NCBI RefSeq assembly: GCF_030269905.1
Contig: NZ_BSVC01000001.1
Span: forward strand, 186,001-250,000
Reading direction: 5' to 3'
Source of the DNA: Pelosinus sp. IPA-1
GTDB taxonomy: Bacteria > Bacillota > Negativicutes > DSM-13327
DNA: 64,000 nucleotides
Under the pieces are notes generated by a model. The model worked only from the letters and a program-made list of their open reading frames with translations, searched no databases and was not told the DNA's origin. Below, piece after piece: positions 8,093 through 16,024 of this stretch. Position numbers and translations under genes: made by a program. Every line of letters starts with the position of its first letter. Position 1 is the first letter of the stretch.

Positions 8093-8889
8093 TGGGTGTG
8101 CAATTTTATCGTGATAAGGATTTGCCATATTTTGAATTAAAACAATGTGATACAAGTCAACTTTCCTATAAAAAACATGCTCATGAAGAATACTCTCTTG
8201 GAATTGTGGATAAAGGGAAGAGTTCTTTTTGGTATGAAGGAAAGTCCGAAGAGGTATCTCCCCGAACAATTGTCTTTATACCACCTGACTTAGTTCACTC
8301 CTGCAATCCTGAGCAAAAAGAGCAATGGAAGTATAACATGTTATTTATTAATGCTGCATGGATTGATAGCTTTATGAATAGTGAGGCAAAAGATTTATAC
8401 CAATATCCAGTTGTAAAGAATATTTCAGATCCTGAAATATTTAGCATGACGAATAAAATGATAGAGAATTTAGTTCAGAATGCAAGCCCGCTAGAGAAAG
8501 AAGAAAGTATTATCGCTATTTTTGAAAAAATTGTTAGTCAAATCGATCCAGTAGATAAAGGAAGATGTAAGAAGGAATTACCTAAATTGCAAATCATTAA
8601 AGAGTATTTGCAAAGTAATTTCTTTGATAAAATTACTTTGGATTTGTTAGAAAAAGTATCAGGAATTAATAAATTCCATATCATTCGCCTATTTAAGGAG
8701 GAATTTGGTATTCCCCCTCATATGTATCAAACCCTATTGAGAATTAATTATGCAAAAAAACAACTACGTAAACAGCGACAAATAACAGACGTAGCATTAG
8801 AAGCTGGATTTTATGACCAAAGTCATTTTAGTAAAGTTTTCAAAAGCCATATGGGAATCACTCCTGATCGATACGAAAAATTAATATAA
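8092..8889 (+). CDS. AraC-family regulator with N-terminal cupin sensor
   Basis: This 265-aa protein has a cupin-like sensing domain (KHAHEEYSLGIVDKG near 28-42, then FIPPDLVHSCNP near 63-74). A C-terminal pair of helix-turn-helices (about 165-265) ends with the AraC signature AGFYDQSHFSKVFKSHMGIT. The start overlaps the MFS stop by one base (TAATG). It probably controls the MFS gene or the DMT carrier 100 bp downstream. The ligand is unknown. A terminator directly follows. Confidence 0.88.
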   Translation: MGVQFYRDKDLPYFELKQCDTSQLSYKKHAHEEYSLGIVDKGKSSFWYEGKSEEVSPRTIVFIPPDLVHSCNPEQKEQWKYNMLFINAAWIDSFMNSEAKDLYQYPVVKNISDPEIFSMTNKMIENLVQNASPLEKEESIIAIFEKIVSQIDPVDKGRCKKELPKLQIIKEYLQSNFFDKITLDLLEKVSGINKFHIIRLFKEEFGIPPHMYQTLLRINYAKKQLRKQRQITDVALEAGFYDQSHFSKVFKSHMGITPDRYEKLI

Positions 8890-8894
8890 TTAAC

Positions 8895-8937
8895 AATTGA
8901 TACTAACAAATTTGATTTTGATAGTATCAATTTTTTA
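8895..8937 (+). terminator. Terminator after the AraC-type gene
   Basis: AATTGATACTA pairs with TAGTATCAATT across about 16 bases and is followed by TTTT. Confidence 0.85.
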
Positions 8938-8988
8938 CAATACGCCTAGATTTTTCTTTGTTATGATAAAGAAAAACAGGAGGGCGTT

Positions 8989-9927
8989 ATGAAAGAACAA
9001 ATTTTATGGTACCAGAGAGGGATTAGTTTTTGTACTCAAAAACAAGTAATAGCCAATTTAATGATGGCCATGGTAGTGGTATTGTGGGGCGTTTCATTTG
9101 TAAGTATAAAAATAGCAGTAACTGAAATTCCACCGACTACGATGGCCTTAGTGCGTTTTACTATTGCTTCCTTACTTCTTGGCATTCTGCTGAAAAAAGT
9201 AGAACCAAGGGCAACCGTAGCTAACGTAGATCTGCCTAAAATGGTAGTGGGTGGAATTCTGGGTATCACGTGTTATTTTTATTTTGAAAATATGGGGGTT
9301 AAGTTGTCGACCGCTGTGAATGCATCTCTCATCGTAACCGTCATTCCGATTATTGCAATTAGTTTGGATGTATTATTTTTTCACAGTAAAATAACTGGAT
9401 TAAAACTTTTGGCAGTTGGTATCGCGTTAATAGGAACTTATTTATCAGTAACGGCAAATGGGAAAATTGAATTTAACTCTGTAAATTTCAAGGGAAATAT
9501 GCTCATGATTGGTGCGATGGTATCTTGGGCACTTTACACTTTGCTCAATAAGTCTTTGCAAGGAAAGTATTCCGGAGTATGCATGATAACTTACCAAACC
9601 GGTTTTGGAACATTATGTCTGTTGCCCTTAGCTCTCTTAGAATATCAAGAGTGGAGAGTGTTTTCTTTAGTGGCTTTTTGGCATATTTTATTCCTTGCTG
9701 TCTGTTGTACTGTTGGTTGTTATCTGTTATATATGTACGTCTTAAAGCATTTAGATGTTGCCATTACGACGATCTATCTGAATGTAGTACCTATTATCGG
9801 AGTGCTAAGTGGTCAATATTTTTTAAATGAGAGTGTATTTCCTATTCAACTTGTAGGTGGAATACTAACAGTCATAGCCATATTGGCAATTAATATAGAT
9901 ATGATAATGCAGAGAAAAGAAATTTAG
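8989..9927 (+). CDS. EamA/DMT-family transporter
   Basis: This 312-aa protein has ten hydrophobic segments arranged as two EamA repeats (about 25-155 and 168-305). WGVSFVSIKIAV in the first helix and the P-rich second helix ending are typical of drug/metabolite exporters. I keep ATG 8989 because CAGGAGGG sits at good spacing; the extra 20-residue polar N-terminus is unusual but translated in this reading. It is a single-gene unit between terminators, behind an AraC-type regulator. Substrate unknown; amino acid or metabolite efflux is common in the family. Confidence 0.85.
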   Translation: MKEQILWYQRGISFCTQKQVIANLMMAMVVVLWGVSFVSIKIAVTEIPPTTMALVRFTIASLLLGILLKKVEPRATVANVDLPKMVVGGILGITCYFYFENMGVKLSTAVNASLIVTVIPIIAISLDVLFFHSKITGLKLLAVGIALIGTYLSVTANGKIEFNSVNFKGNMLMIGAMVSWALYTLLNKSLQGKYSGVCMITYQTGFGTLCLLPLALLEYQEWRVFSLVAFWHILFLAVCCTVGCYLLYMYVLKHLDVAITTIYLNVVPIIGVLSGQYFLNESVFPIQLVGGILTVIAILAINIDMIMQRKEI

Positions 9928-9947
9928 AATCCCTAAAGTGAAAAAAC

Positions 9948-9975
9948 AGCCCACTCTTTTTTAGAGGGGCTTTTA
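9948..9975 (+). terminator. Terminator after the DMT transporter
   Basis: AGCCC-A-CTCT pairs with AGAG-GGGCT around a T-rich loop and is followed by TTTTATTG. Confidence 0.7.
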
Positions 9976-10147
9976 TTGTTATGGATAACAATAAATAGAT
10001 GTAATAGTATTTTTGTGCTAAAATAAGAAAACTTATGCAATAAATAGTGTTTATATCCGTCATATAAATAGTGAAGAAAATTATCAGTAGGTGTGAATGC
10101 CTGGGTGAAATTAATAGTTAGCTATTTTAAAATGGAGAAGCTTACAT

Positions 10148-10684
10148 ATGGATGAAGAACAAAAATACTTTAGTAAAAAGATTGAACATGAGCGAACAAA
10201 ATTCATACAATATGTACGCCGCAAAGTAACAGGGATATCACAAATGGATGCTGAGGATATTGTCGCTGATGTCATCTTTAATATATATAACAAAGTAGAT
10301 TTTCAGCATCATATAGAAAATCTTATTGCATATATGTATCGCTCGATTAGAAATAAAATTGTCGATCATCTTCGTCAATCGCGGCCAGTTTTGTCACTGG
10401 ATAAGATGGATGAGTCCACAGGTGCGCCTTGGGTGGAAAATATGATTGATCCCAATGGCGACATTGAGACCAATTTACAAAACAAAGAGTTTCGTGAATA
10501 TTTTTTTGCTGCACTGATGAAATTAGAACCTAGACAGCGAGCGATTTGGATAGCGACGGAAATAGAGGGTTATACCTTTAAAGAACTTTCAAAAAAATGG
10601 GGAGAACCAATTGGGACGTTATTATCACGCAAAAGCAGAGCAACCAAATCATTAAAGTATATGCTTACCGATTTTAAATTTTGA
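10148..10684 (+). CDS. ECF-type RNA polymerase sigma factor
   Basis: This 178-aa protein has sigma region 2 at about 15-80 (MDAEDIVADVIFNIYNKV, then YMYRSIRNKIVDHLR) and region 4 at about 115-172 (LEPRQRAIWIATEIEGYTF, then EPIGTLLSRKSRATKSLK). Such proteins direct RNA polymerase to stress- or envelope-specific promoters. RBS GGAGAAG before ATG 10148. The next gene, a small two-helix membrane protein, follows after 13 bp and is not a recognisable zinc-finger anti-sigma factor. uvsE lies beyond and could belong to the regulon. Confidence 0.88.
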   Translation: MDEEQKYFSKKIEHERTKFIQYVRRKVTGISQMDAEDIVADVIFNIYNKVDFQHHIENLIAYMYRSIRNKIVDHLRQSRPVLSLDKMDESTGAPWVENMIDPNGDIETNLQNKEFREYFFAALMKLEPRQRAIWIATEIEGYTFKELSKKWGEPIGTLLSRKSRATKSLKYMLTDFKF

Positions 10685-10697
10685 GGAGGTTTTATAT

Positions 10698-11069
10698 ATG
10701 AAAGGAAATTATGATCAATGTAAATCCAAGGGTAAAATTATTCTTATTCATGTTGTTGTAGGTATTCTTATGGCCTTGGGATTTGGTCTAGTTTTTGGTT
10801 ATTTTGTAATGTTATTATGGAATTATTTGATGCCAGATATTTTTAGCCTGAAGGTCATTACATTTTGGCAAGGAGCAGGCTTAGTATTTATGCTGCGATT
10901 ACTTTTTGGAACCTATGGGAAAGATATACATGGGCATCATGCAAAGAAATGCCATCCCTATAAAAGAACCACCCAAGGTATTGGAGCGTCTGAAAGCAGT
11001 GAGCATTATCAGAGTTGGTGGGAGGAGCAAGGAAAGGATTCGTTTGAAAAATACGTGAAAAATAAGTAA
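10698..11069 (+). CDS. Small membrane protein coupled to the ECF sigma factor
   Basis: This 123-aa protein has a charged start, a hydrophobic segment at about 13-40, WNYLMPDIF near 41-49, a second hydrophobic stretch at about 55-74, and a polar His- and charge-rich tail (HGHHAKKCHPY near 79-89). A WNWLMP..ITFWQ..GLL..LLFG-like pattern is, as I recall, common in small proteins encoded beside sigma factors in other phyla, but I know no function. Strong GAGGAGG site, 13 bp after the sigma gene. It could anchor or inhibit the sigma factor; there is no Cys/His anti-sigma motif to prove it. Confidence 0.7.
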   Translation: MKGNYDQCKSKGKIILIHVVVGILMALGFGLVFGYFVMLLWNYLMPDIFSLKVITFWQGAGLVFMLRLLFGTYGKDIHGHHAKKCHPYKRTTQGIGASESSEHYQSWWEEQGKDSFEKYVKNK

Positions 11070-11152
11070 GTGTATGTAGCAGTAAAATTTTTAACCTGCG
11101 CTATTTTGCATACACTAGCTTTAATGATTTTATTTATAAAGGGAGTTATCTA

Positions 11153-12106
11153 ATGCGCATTCGCTTTGGTTATGTAGCAATGGCTTTGGGGATTCCAGAG
11201 GGATCTCCCAATAAAACGGTGACTGCGAGTACTTTGAATAAGCTTGCTGATCCATTTGATCGTTTTAGTAAGCTCACACGGCTGGTTAAAGAGAATTTAT
11301 CGACTCAATTACGTGTGCTGCGTTATAACCTTGCCCATGATATTAAAGTCTTTCGATTTACTTCTAAATTAGTGCCTTTAGCGACTCATCCAATAACATC
11401 TGGGTGGAATTACTGTGAAAAATTTCAACATGAACTAGTCGAGATTGGCACCTTGATTAAGAAAGAAGGTATACGGGTTAGTGCCCATCCTGACCACTTT
11501 GCAATTCTCAATAGTAAAGATGCGAATGTACTGGAAGCAACATTAGCAGACTTATGCTACCATGTAAATCTTTTTGAAGCTATGGGTTTAGGTGTTGAAG
11601 CAAAATTGGTTCTCCATGTTGGTGGGGTTTATCAAGATAAACTTCAGGCGTTGCTTCGTTTTAAATCAGAATTTAGTAATTTGCCTAGTAGGATAAAAGA
11701 TAGAATCATTATCGAGAATGATGATAGATCCTACAATGCGAATGAGGTTCTCAGTCTTTGTGAAGATTTGAAAGTACCAATGGTCTTAGATATTCATCAT
11801 CATAGTTGCTGTAATGATGGCACGTCCCTTACTGATATCCTGCCTGCGATCTTTGCCACTTGGGGTAACATGATTCCTAAAATTCATGTTTCTAGTCCAA
11901 AAGGGACGAACAATGCTAGGGCACATGCAGATTATATTAATGTCGATGAGTTTGTAGCTTTTTTAGATATTGCGAAACAATATAATCAAGATTTTGATGT
12001 TATGATTGAAGCAAAACAAAAAGATCTGGCCTTACTTTCTTTAATGAAAGAATTGAAAGACGTTAAGGGAGTTACAATTATCAACCAAGGGGCAATTGAA
12101 TATTAG
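11153..12106 (+). CDS. uvsE: UV DNA damage endonuclease UvsE
   Basis: This 317-aa TIM-barrel protein matches UvdE/UVDE. It begins with RFGYVAMALGIP and has LRYNLAHDIKVFRFTSKLVP near 55-75, SAHPDHFAILNS near 116-127, IIENDD near 186-191 and DIHHHSC near 213-219. These segments carry the metal-binding His, Glu and Asp residues. The enzyme nicks DNA 5' of cyclobutane dimers and 6-4 photoproducts, an alternative to UvrABC often kept by spore formers. RBS AAGGGAG. It has its own promoter space and lies after the ECF sigma pair. Confidence 0.92.
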   Translation: MRIRFGYVAMALGIPEGSPNKTVTASTLNKLADPFDRFSKLTRLVKENLSTQLRVLRYNLAHDIKVFRFTSKLVPLATHPITSGWNYCEKFQHELVEIGTLIKKEGIRVSAHPDHFAILNSKDANVLEATLADLCYHVNLFEAMGLGVEAKLVLHVGGVYQDKLQALLRFKSEFSNLPSRIKDRIIIENDDRSYNANEVLSLCEDLKVPMVLDIHHHSCCNDGTSLTDILPAIFATWGNMIPKIHVSSPKGTNNARAHADYINVDEFVAFLDIAKQYNQDFDVMIEAKQKDLALLSLMKELKDVKGVTIINQGAIEY

Positions 12107-12119
12107 TAGTATCTAATAC

Positions 12120-12149
12120 TTGACAAGATAACTTGGTATAATGTAGAAT
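12120..12149 (+). promoter_or_regulatory. Sigma-A-type promoter of the STAS gene
   Basis: TTGACA, 18 bases, TAGAAT. The Fur-like operator begins 7 bases after the -10 element, so a bound repressor would cover the start site. Confidence 0.6.
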
Positions 12150-12155
12150 TTGATT

Positions 12156-12174
12156 AATAATGATAATCATTATC
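12156..12174. promoter_or_regulatory. Fur-family operator (Fur box)
   Basis: AATAATGATAATCATTATC matches the classical 19-bp Fur box (GATAATGATAATCATTATC) at 18 of 19 bases. It also matches the 7-1-7 form TGATAATnATTATCA at 14 of 15. It sits 77 bp before the STAS gene and downstream of uvsE, with no iron transport gene nearby. Confidence 0.8.
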
Positions 12175-12250
12175 TATTGAGGTTAAAAGATATCCATTAA
12201 AACACAATCAATTATATGCGAAAATAATGGAATGATAGGGGAGTGGATAT

Positions 12251-12538
12251 ATGACGCTTTTGATAAAAGCAGATGAACAACAAGTTTATATGAATATAAA
12301 TGGTGATGTTTATTCAGAACATGTCAATTTTTTGCAAGATAGCCTAATAGAACGCTTGCATTATGGGTATCGGCACATTGTTCTTGATGTTAATGATGTT
12401 AGCCAATTCGATGACAAAGGAATTGCTATGCTGACATATATTCGTTCGAAGCTACATAAGCTGGGAGGGAAATTGATTATTAACGATAAGAATGGAGCAG
12501 TTTCTGACTTGGTTTTTGACAACCACAAAATTTTATGA
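12251..12538 (+). CDS. STAS-domain protein (anti-sigma factor antagonist-like), atypical phosphosite
   Basis: This 95-aa single STAS domain has the family beta/alpha order: VYMNINGDV near 12-20, IVLDVNDVSQFDDKGIAML near 43-61, GGKLIIND near 71-78. In SpoIIAA/RsbV the loop is DSSG with the first Ser phosphorylated. Here it reads DDKG, with Asp55 at that Ser position, so it cannot be switched by the usual kinase and may mimic one state permanently. RBS AGGGGAG. No anti-sigma kinase is encoded nearby. The Fur box upstream suggests iron control. A terminator follows. Confidence 0.82.
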   Translation: MTLLIKADEQQVYMNINGDVYSEHVNFLQDSLIERLHYGYRHIVLDVNDVSQFDDKGIAMLTYIRSKLHKLGGKLIINDKNGAVSDLVFDNHKIL

Positions 12539-12542
12539 AATC

Positions 12543-12571
12543 TAGCTTCCGATAAATTGGAAGCTTTTTTA
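12543..12571 (+). terminator. Terminator after the STAS gene
   Basis: TAGCTTCC and GGAAGCT form a stem followed by TTTTTTA. Confidence 0.88.
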
Positions 12572-12652
12572 TGTTCTATGTTAGATCTCTATTCTGAAGC
12601 CATCAAAGAGTGTAAAGTTGATGGAGCGGGATAGAAAATTTATAAAAAGCTA

Positions 12653-12770
12653 TTGGCAGGGCCAGGCGACTATGTTATTATAAGAGAAATAAAATATTTG
12701 TTAGTTGATCAGTAAACTGAAGGCTAAAACGATCGCTGCTGGCGGTCCTTTTAGCTTTTTATTTTTTTCA
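12653..12770 (+). promoter_or_regulatory. Promoter and strong terminator without a gene: leader or small RNA upstream of tcyP
   Basis: TTGGCA, 17 bases, TATTAT (12653-12681) is a plausible promoter. At 12722-12755 GGCTAAAACGATCGC faces GGCGGTCCTTTTAGC, followed by a long T-run to 12769. A transcript from about 12688 would be about 80 nt and end before tcyP (start 12918). No open frame fits inside. The remainder of the 379-bp gap 12539-12917 shows nothing else I recognise. Confidence 0.45.
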
Positions 12771-12917
12771 AGGTGGAGGCGAAAAAAATAGAAAGATCCG
12801 ACAGCTATTTTAGAAACGTTGGTATTAACTAAAGACGTGATGAATAGAATGGGTTATTCATTGACAGTTTGCTTTTAAGCCCAATGGAATTATTTAAAAG
12901 AAAAGGCAGGGGAAATT

Positions 12918-14309
12918 ATGAGTTCTTATTCAACAGTAATTACTAACATTCTAGCAATGCTGGCGCTTGTTTATAGTTTGTATTATATGCAACGTAAAGG
13001 AGTTAATTTTGGGATACGGGTTATGGTAGGAATGGTTCTGGGTATTTTGTTTGGTGGGGTACTTCAGAGCTTATTTGGTGGCTCATCGACGATTATAAAA
13101 CAATTAAATAGTTGGTTCGATTTAATTGGATCCGGTTATGTGCGCTTATTGAAAATGATTGTTATGCCTTTAATTATCGTGTCTATTATTTCGGCTATTA
13201 CGAATATTAAAGATATGAAAATCCTTGGTAAAGCTGGTGGATTAATCATTGGTATCCTGTTATTCACTACCGCTATTGCAGGTTTAATCGGAGCGGGTTC
13301 TTCCTTAGCCTTTCATTTGTCGGCAGAGGGATTGCAGGTAGGAGAAGCAGAATTGGGTGCCACAAAAAGTGTCGAGGGTAAATTAACTGCCTTTCAGACA
13401 AAACCAATACAGCAGCAATTAATAGAGATTATTCCAACGAACCCTTTCTATGCATTGACAGGTCAAGGAAGTGCGGATACATTGTCAGTAGTTTTCTTTT
13501 CGGCTCTTATCGGCATTGCTGTGTTAAGCATAAAACAAAGCAAACCTCAATCAGCAGAATTTTTTATGAAAGTTATGAAGACTGCAAACGATGTTGTGAT
13601 GCAACTAGTGGACTTTGTATTATTATTGACACCTTATGGTGTATTAGCACTCATGACTAAATTTGTTTCCACAAGCAATTATGCCGATATTTATAAATTA
13701 ATTCAATTTGTAGTAGCTTCTTATCTAGCCCTGATTCTTATGTTTATCGTGCATTTAATAATATTATCCTTTATGGGATTCAATCCTTTTACTTATATCA
13801 AAAAGGTTATACCTGTCCTGATTTTTGCGTTTACCTCTCGGACCAGTGCCGGAACACTTCCTCTCACCATTGAAGCATTGATCAATAAGTTAGGCGTTCC
13901 TTCTGGTTATGCTAATTTATCAGCTTCATTCGGTGTAAGTATTGGGCAAAATGGGTGCGCCGGTATATATCCAGCCATGCTGGCTGTGATGGTTGCTCCG
14001 ACTGTAGGGATAAACCCACTTGAAATATCCTTTTTGCTTAAATTAGTGATTATTGTTGCGATTGGTTCTTTTGGTATTGCTGGTGTAGGTGGTGGTGCAA
14101 CTTTTGCTGCACTGGTTGTTCTTTCTACTATGGGATTACCAGTAGGCATTGTAGGTTTACTGATTGCTATTGAGCCATTGATTGATATGGGCAGAACGGC
14201 ATTAAATGTAAGCGGAGCCATGATAGCAGGTATTGCTAGTAGTAAATTGATGGGTGAAATGGACACTGAGACCTATCATCAGGAAATATTAGAAACAAAA
14301 CCAATGTAA
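12918..14309 (+). CDS. tcyP: L-cystine uptake symporter TcyP (DAACS family)
   Basis: This 463-aa membrane protein of the dicarboxylate/amino acid:cation symporter family has GSGYVRLLKMIVMPLIIVSI near 72-91, FAFTSRTSAGTLPLTIEAL near 301-319 (hairpin with a serine-rich stretch), FGVSIGQNGCAGIYPAML near 338-355 and a late NVSGAMIAG. The unusually long N-terminal helical part and the overall sequence fit Bacillus TcyP / E. coli YdjN rather than glutamate carriers. It imports cystine at the plasma membrane. RBS GCAGGGGA before ATG 12918. It is a single gene preceded by an unexplained leader with a terminator. Confidence 0.88.
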   Translation: MSSYSTVITNILAMLALVYSLYYMQRKGVNFGIRVMVGMVLGILFGGVLQSLFGGSSTIIKQLNSWFDLIGSGYVRLLKMIVMPLIIVSIISAITNIKDMKILGKAGGLIIGILLFTTAIAGLIGAGSSLAFHLSAEGLQVGEAELGATKSVEGKLTAFQTKPIQQQLIEIIPTNPFYALTGQGSADTLSVVFFSALIGIAVLSIKQSKPQSAEFFMKVMKTANDVVMQLVDFVLLLTPYGVLALMTKFVSTSNYADIYKLIQFVVASYLALILMFIVHLIILSFMGFNPFTYIKKVIPVLIFAFTSRTSAGTLPLTIEALINKLGVPSGYANLSASFGVSIGQNGCAGIYPAMLAVMVAPTVGINPLEISFLLKLVIIVAIGSFGIAGVGGGATFAALVVLSTMGLPVGIVGLLIAIEPLIDMGRTALNVSGAMIAGIASSKLMGEMDTETYHQEILETKPM

Positions 14310-14324
14310 GATAAAAAAATTACT

Positions 14325-14355
14325 AAAAAGCTTCCGAGTATTCGGAAGCTTTTTG
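14325..14355 (+). terminator. Terminator after tcyP
   Basis: AAAAGCTTCCGA pairs with TTCGGAAGCTTTT across 3 bases; T-run on the + strand and A-run upstream. Confidence 0.9.
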
Positions 14356-14517
14356 ACTTTTGAAATCGTGGAGCGTAAGACGTTACGATTTTTTCCTATA
14401 AATAAGACTAACATAGGAAAAGATCTTTGTGCATAGAGTCTAATAGCATCATTTTTTAATATACTTACAATCTTAGGGAAGTAGAAGAAGTAGATAGTAG
14501 GAATTCTACCTATTTTA

Positions 14518-14615
14518 CGGAATCAGAAAGTATAACACTTTCTTGATTCCAAGTAAGAACGGCTAAGGCTTCTGCCTGCGTCCGAGGACTTGGCACAAGC
14601 CAAGTCTATTCTTAT
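14518..14615 (+). repeat. Family B intergenic element, copy B1
   Basis: Hairpin 1 is GGAATCAGAAAGT facing ACTTTCTTGATTCC. The linker is AAGTAAGAACGGCTAAGG and onward to TCCGAG. Hairpin 2 is GACTTGGC facing GCCAAGTC, followed by a T/A-rich end. It sits 40 bp upstream of the PTS IIB gene. The rest of gap 14356-14654 shows no gene. Confidence 0.85.
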
Positions 14616-14654
14616 GAAATAAGAATAGGATCTTAACCAGAAAGGGTGAAAAAA

Positions 14655-14957
14655 ATGAAAATCTTAGTATGTTGCAGTGGTGGGCTTGATAGCAGTTCTA
14701 TAATTGAAGTGAATATTAAAAAGATACTAAAGGAATTTGAGGTTGAAGCGCAAGTAGATCATACCGATTTATCCTCAGCATCAAGCATAAAAGCAGATGT
14801 CTATGTAGGTACTAGAGAAATTGTAGGGCAGCTATTATGTTTAGGCGGTAGAGTTATTTCCCTTAATAATATAATTGACATGAAAGAATTGAGAGATAAA
14901 TTAAGTGTAGTGTTACAGATACCCCTTCCCTTACCAGGGGAAGAAATTAGTTCATAA
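14655..14957 (+). CDS. Orphan PTS IIB component, galactitol-like
   Basis: This 100-aa protein opens with the P-loop-like MKILVCCSGGLDSSSI of galactitol/sorbitol-type IIB subunits; Cys6 aligns with the phosphorylated cysteine. Later the chain has VYVGTREIVG and a C-terminal helix. An in-frame GTG at 14646 is also possible, but AAAGGGTG is better placed for ATG 14655. No IIA, IIC or sugar-metabolism gene is adjacent, so it must work with parts encoded elsewhere or be a regulatory leftover. Its stop abuts the stop of the convergent SDR gene with no space for a terminator. Confidence 0.75.
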   Translation: MKILVCCSGGLDSSSIIEVNIKKILKEFEVEAQVDHTDLSSASSIKADVYVGTREIVGQLLCLGGRVISLNNIIDMKELRDKLSVVLQIPLPLPGEEISS

Positions 14958-15830
14958 CTACCCATTCACGATAGTACCGCCATTGACATGAAGGATTTGA
15001 CCGGACATATAGACAGAATCTTGTGAGGCCAAAAATACGTAACATGGAGCCACTTCCACCGGTTGACCAGCCCGCTTCATTGGGGTATCCTGACCGAACT
15101 TGGTTATATCTGGATCGGCAAATGAGGCTGGAATGAGTGGTGTCCAAATCGGTCCAGGGGCAACACCATTGACGCGAATGCCTTGTGGGAGTAAGGAAAG
15201 AGACAAAGAACGAGTGAAGGCAACGATGGCACCTTTTGTTGCGGAATAATCAATAAGCTGCTCATTCCCTTTGTAGGCAGTAATAGACGCTGTATTAATA
15301 ATGACACTGCCTTTTTTTAGATGAGGTAATGCTGCTTTGCTAAGGAAAAAATAGGAGAAGATATTGGTGCGAAAAGTTTTCTCCAATTGTGCGGCGGAAA
15401 TGTTTTGAAGACTTGTTTGTACATGTTGTTCAGCAGCATTGTTTACGAGGATATCTAATTGACCCAATTTACTTACTGTATCTGCAACTACTTGTTGGCA
15501 AAATTGCTCATCACCAATATCACCAGCAAGGGTTACACACCTTTTGCCCGTTTCTTCAATTAGCTTTTTTGTTTCTGCAGCGTCATCGTGTTCATTAAGG
15601 TAGGTGATTGTTACATTAGCTCCTTCTTTAGCAAAAGCTAAAGCTACAGCTCGACCAATGCCGCTATCCCCGCCGCTAATTAAGGCTACCTTATTTTCCA
15701 GTTTACCACTTGCCCGGTAGTTAGCATCCATAAAAACTGGCAGTGGCTTCATTTGTGATTCAATTCCGGGCTGCTGGTTTTGATGTTGCGGTGGGAAGGA
15801 TGTTCCCTGAGAACCCTGTTGTTGGCTCAT
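14958..15830 (-). CDS. SDR-family oxidoreductase (general stress protein 39-like)
   Basis: This 290-aa short-chain dehydrogenase has a glutamine-rich N-terminal extension (about 1-40) typical of the YdaD/YhdF/GSP39 group. Cofactor loop SGGDSGIGRA near 52-61, NNAAEQH near 129-135, catalytic Ser near 180 and YSATKGA (Tyr/Lys) near 194-200. It likely oxidises or reduces a sugar or alcohol with NAD(P). RBS AAAGGAG before ATG 15830. It is convergent with the PTS IIB gene, with directly abutting stop codons. Exact substrate unknown. Confidence 0.88.
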   Translation of the reverse strand: MSQQQGSQGTSFPPQHQNQQPGIESQMKPLPVFMDANYRASGKLENKVALISGGDSGIGRAVALAFAKEGANVTITYLNEHDDAAETKKLIEETGKRCVTLAGDIGDEQFCQQVVADTVSKLGQLDILVNNAAEQHVQTSLQNISAAQLEKTFRTNIFSYFFLSKAALPHLKKGSVIINTASITAYKGNEQLIDYSATKGAIVAFTRSLSLSLLPQGIRVNGVAPGPIWTPLIPASFADPDITKFGQDTPMKRAGQPVEVAPCYVFLASQDSVYMSGQILHVNGGTIVNG

Positions 15831-15943
15831 CGTGATGCTCCTTTCGAAATGTTATGATGTCATAGTTTTTCCGAATTGCTGCGCTACAATACAAAAAAGT
15901 GTGAAACAGTAATTTACTGCTAATAATTCCTGTAAAATATTTT

Positions 15944-15972
15944 GCAGGAATTTTGTATTTGGTGGTCAATAA
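15944..15972 (+). promoter_or_regulatory. SigH-like promoter of the malate/tartrate dehydrogenase gene
   Basis: GCAGGAATT, 11 bases, GGTCAATAA: exact -35 part and one mismatch in the -10 part against RNAGGAWWW / RNNGAATWW. The -35 arm is the right half of a dyad with AATTCCTG at about 15925-15932. Confidence 0.55.
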
Positions 15973-16024
15973 ATATAAAAACAGGCAACTATTAATATAA
16001 GAAGAGGAAGGGGATGGACAAAGG

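Noticed and set aside
12539-12917. SAM or T-box riboswitch, or a gene remnant, before tcyP
   Set aside because: No S-box or T-box core; short reading frames such as LDLYSEAIKECK stop quickly and match nothing I recognise.
13907-14266. 119-aa minus-strand frame inside tcyP
   Set aside because: It is a shadow of the strongly coding membrane protein on the plus strand, without an RBS.
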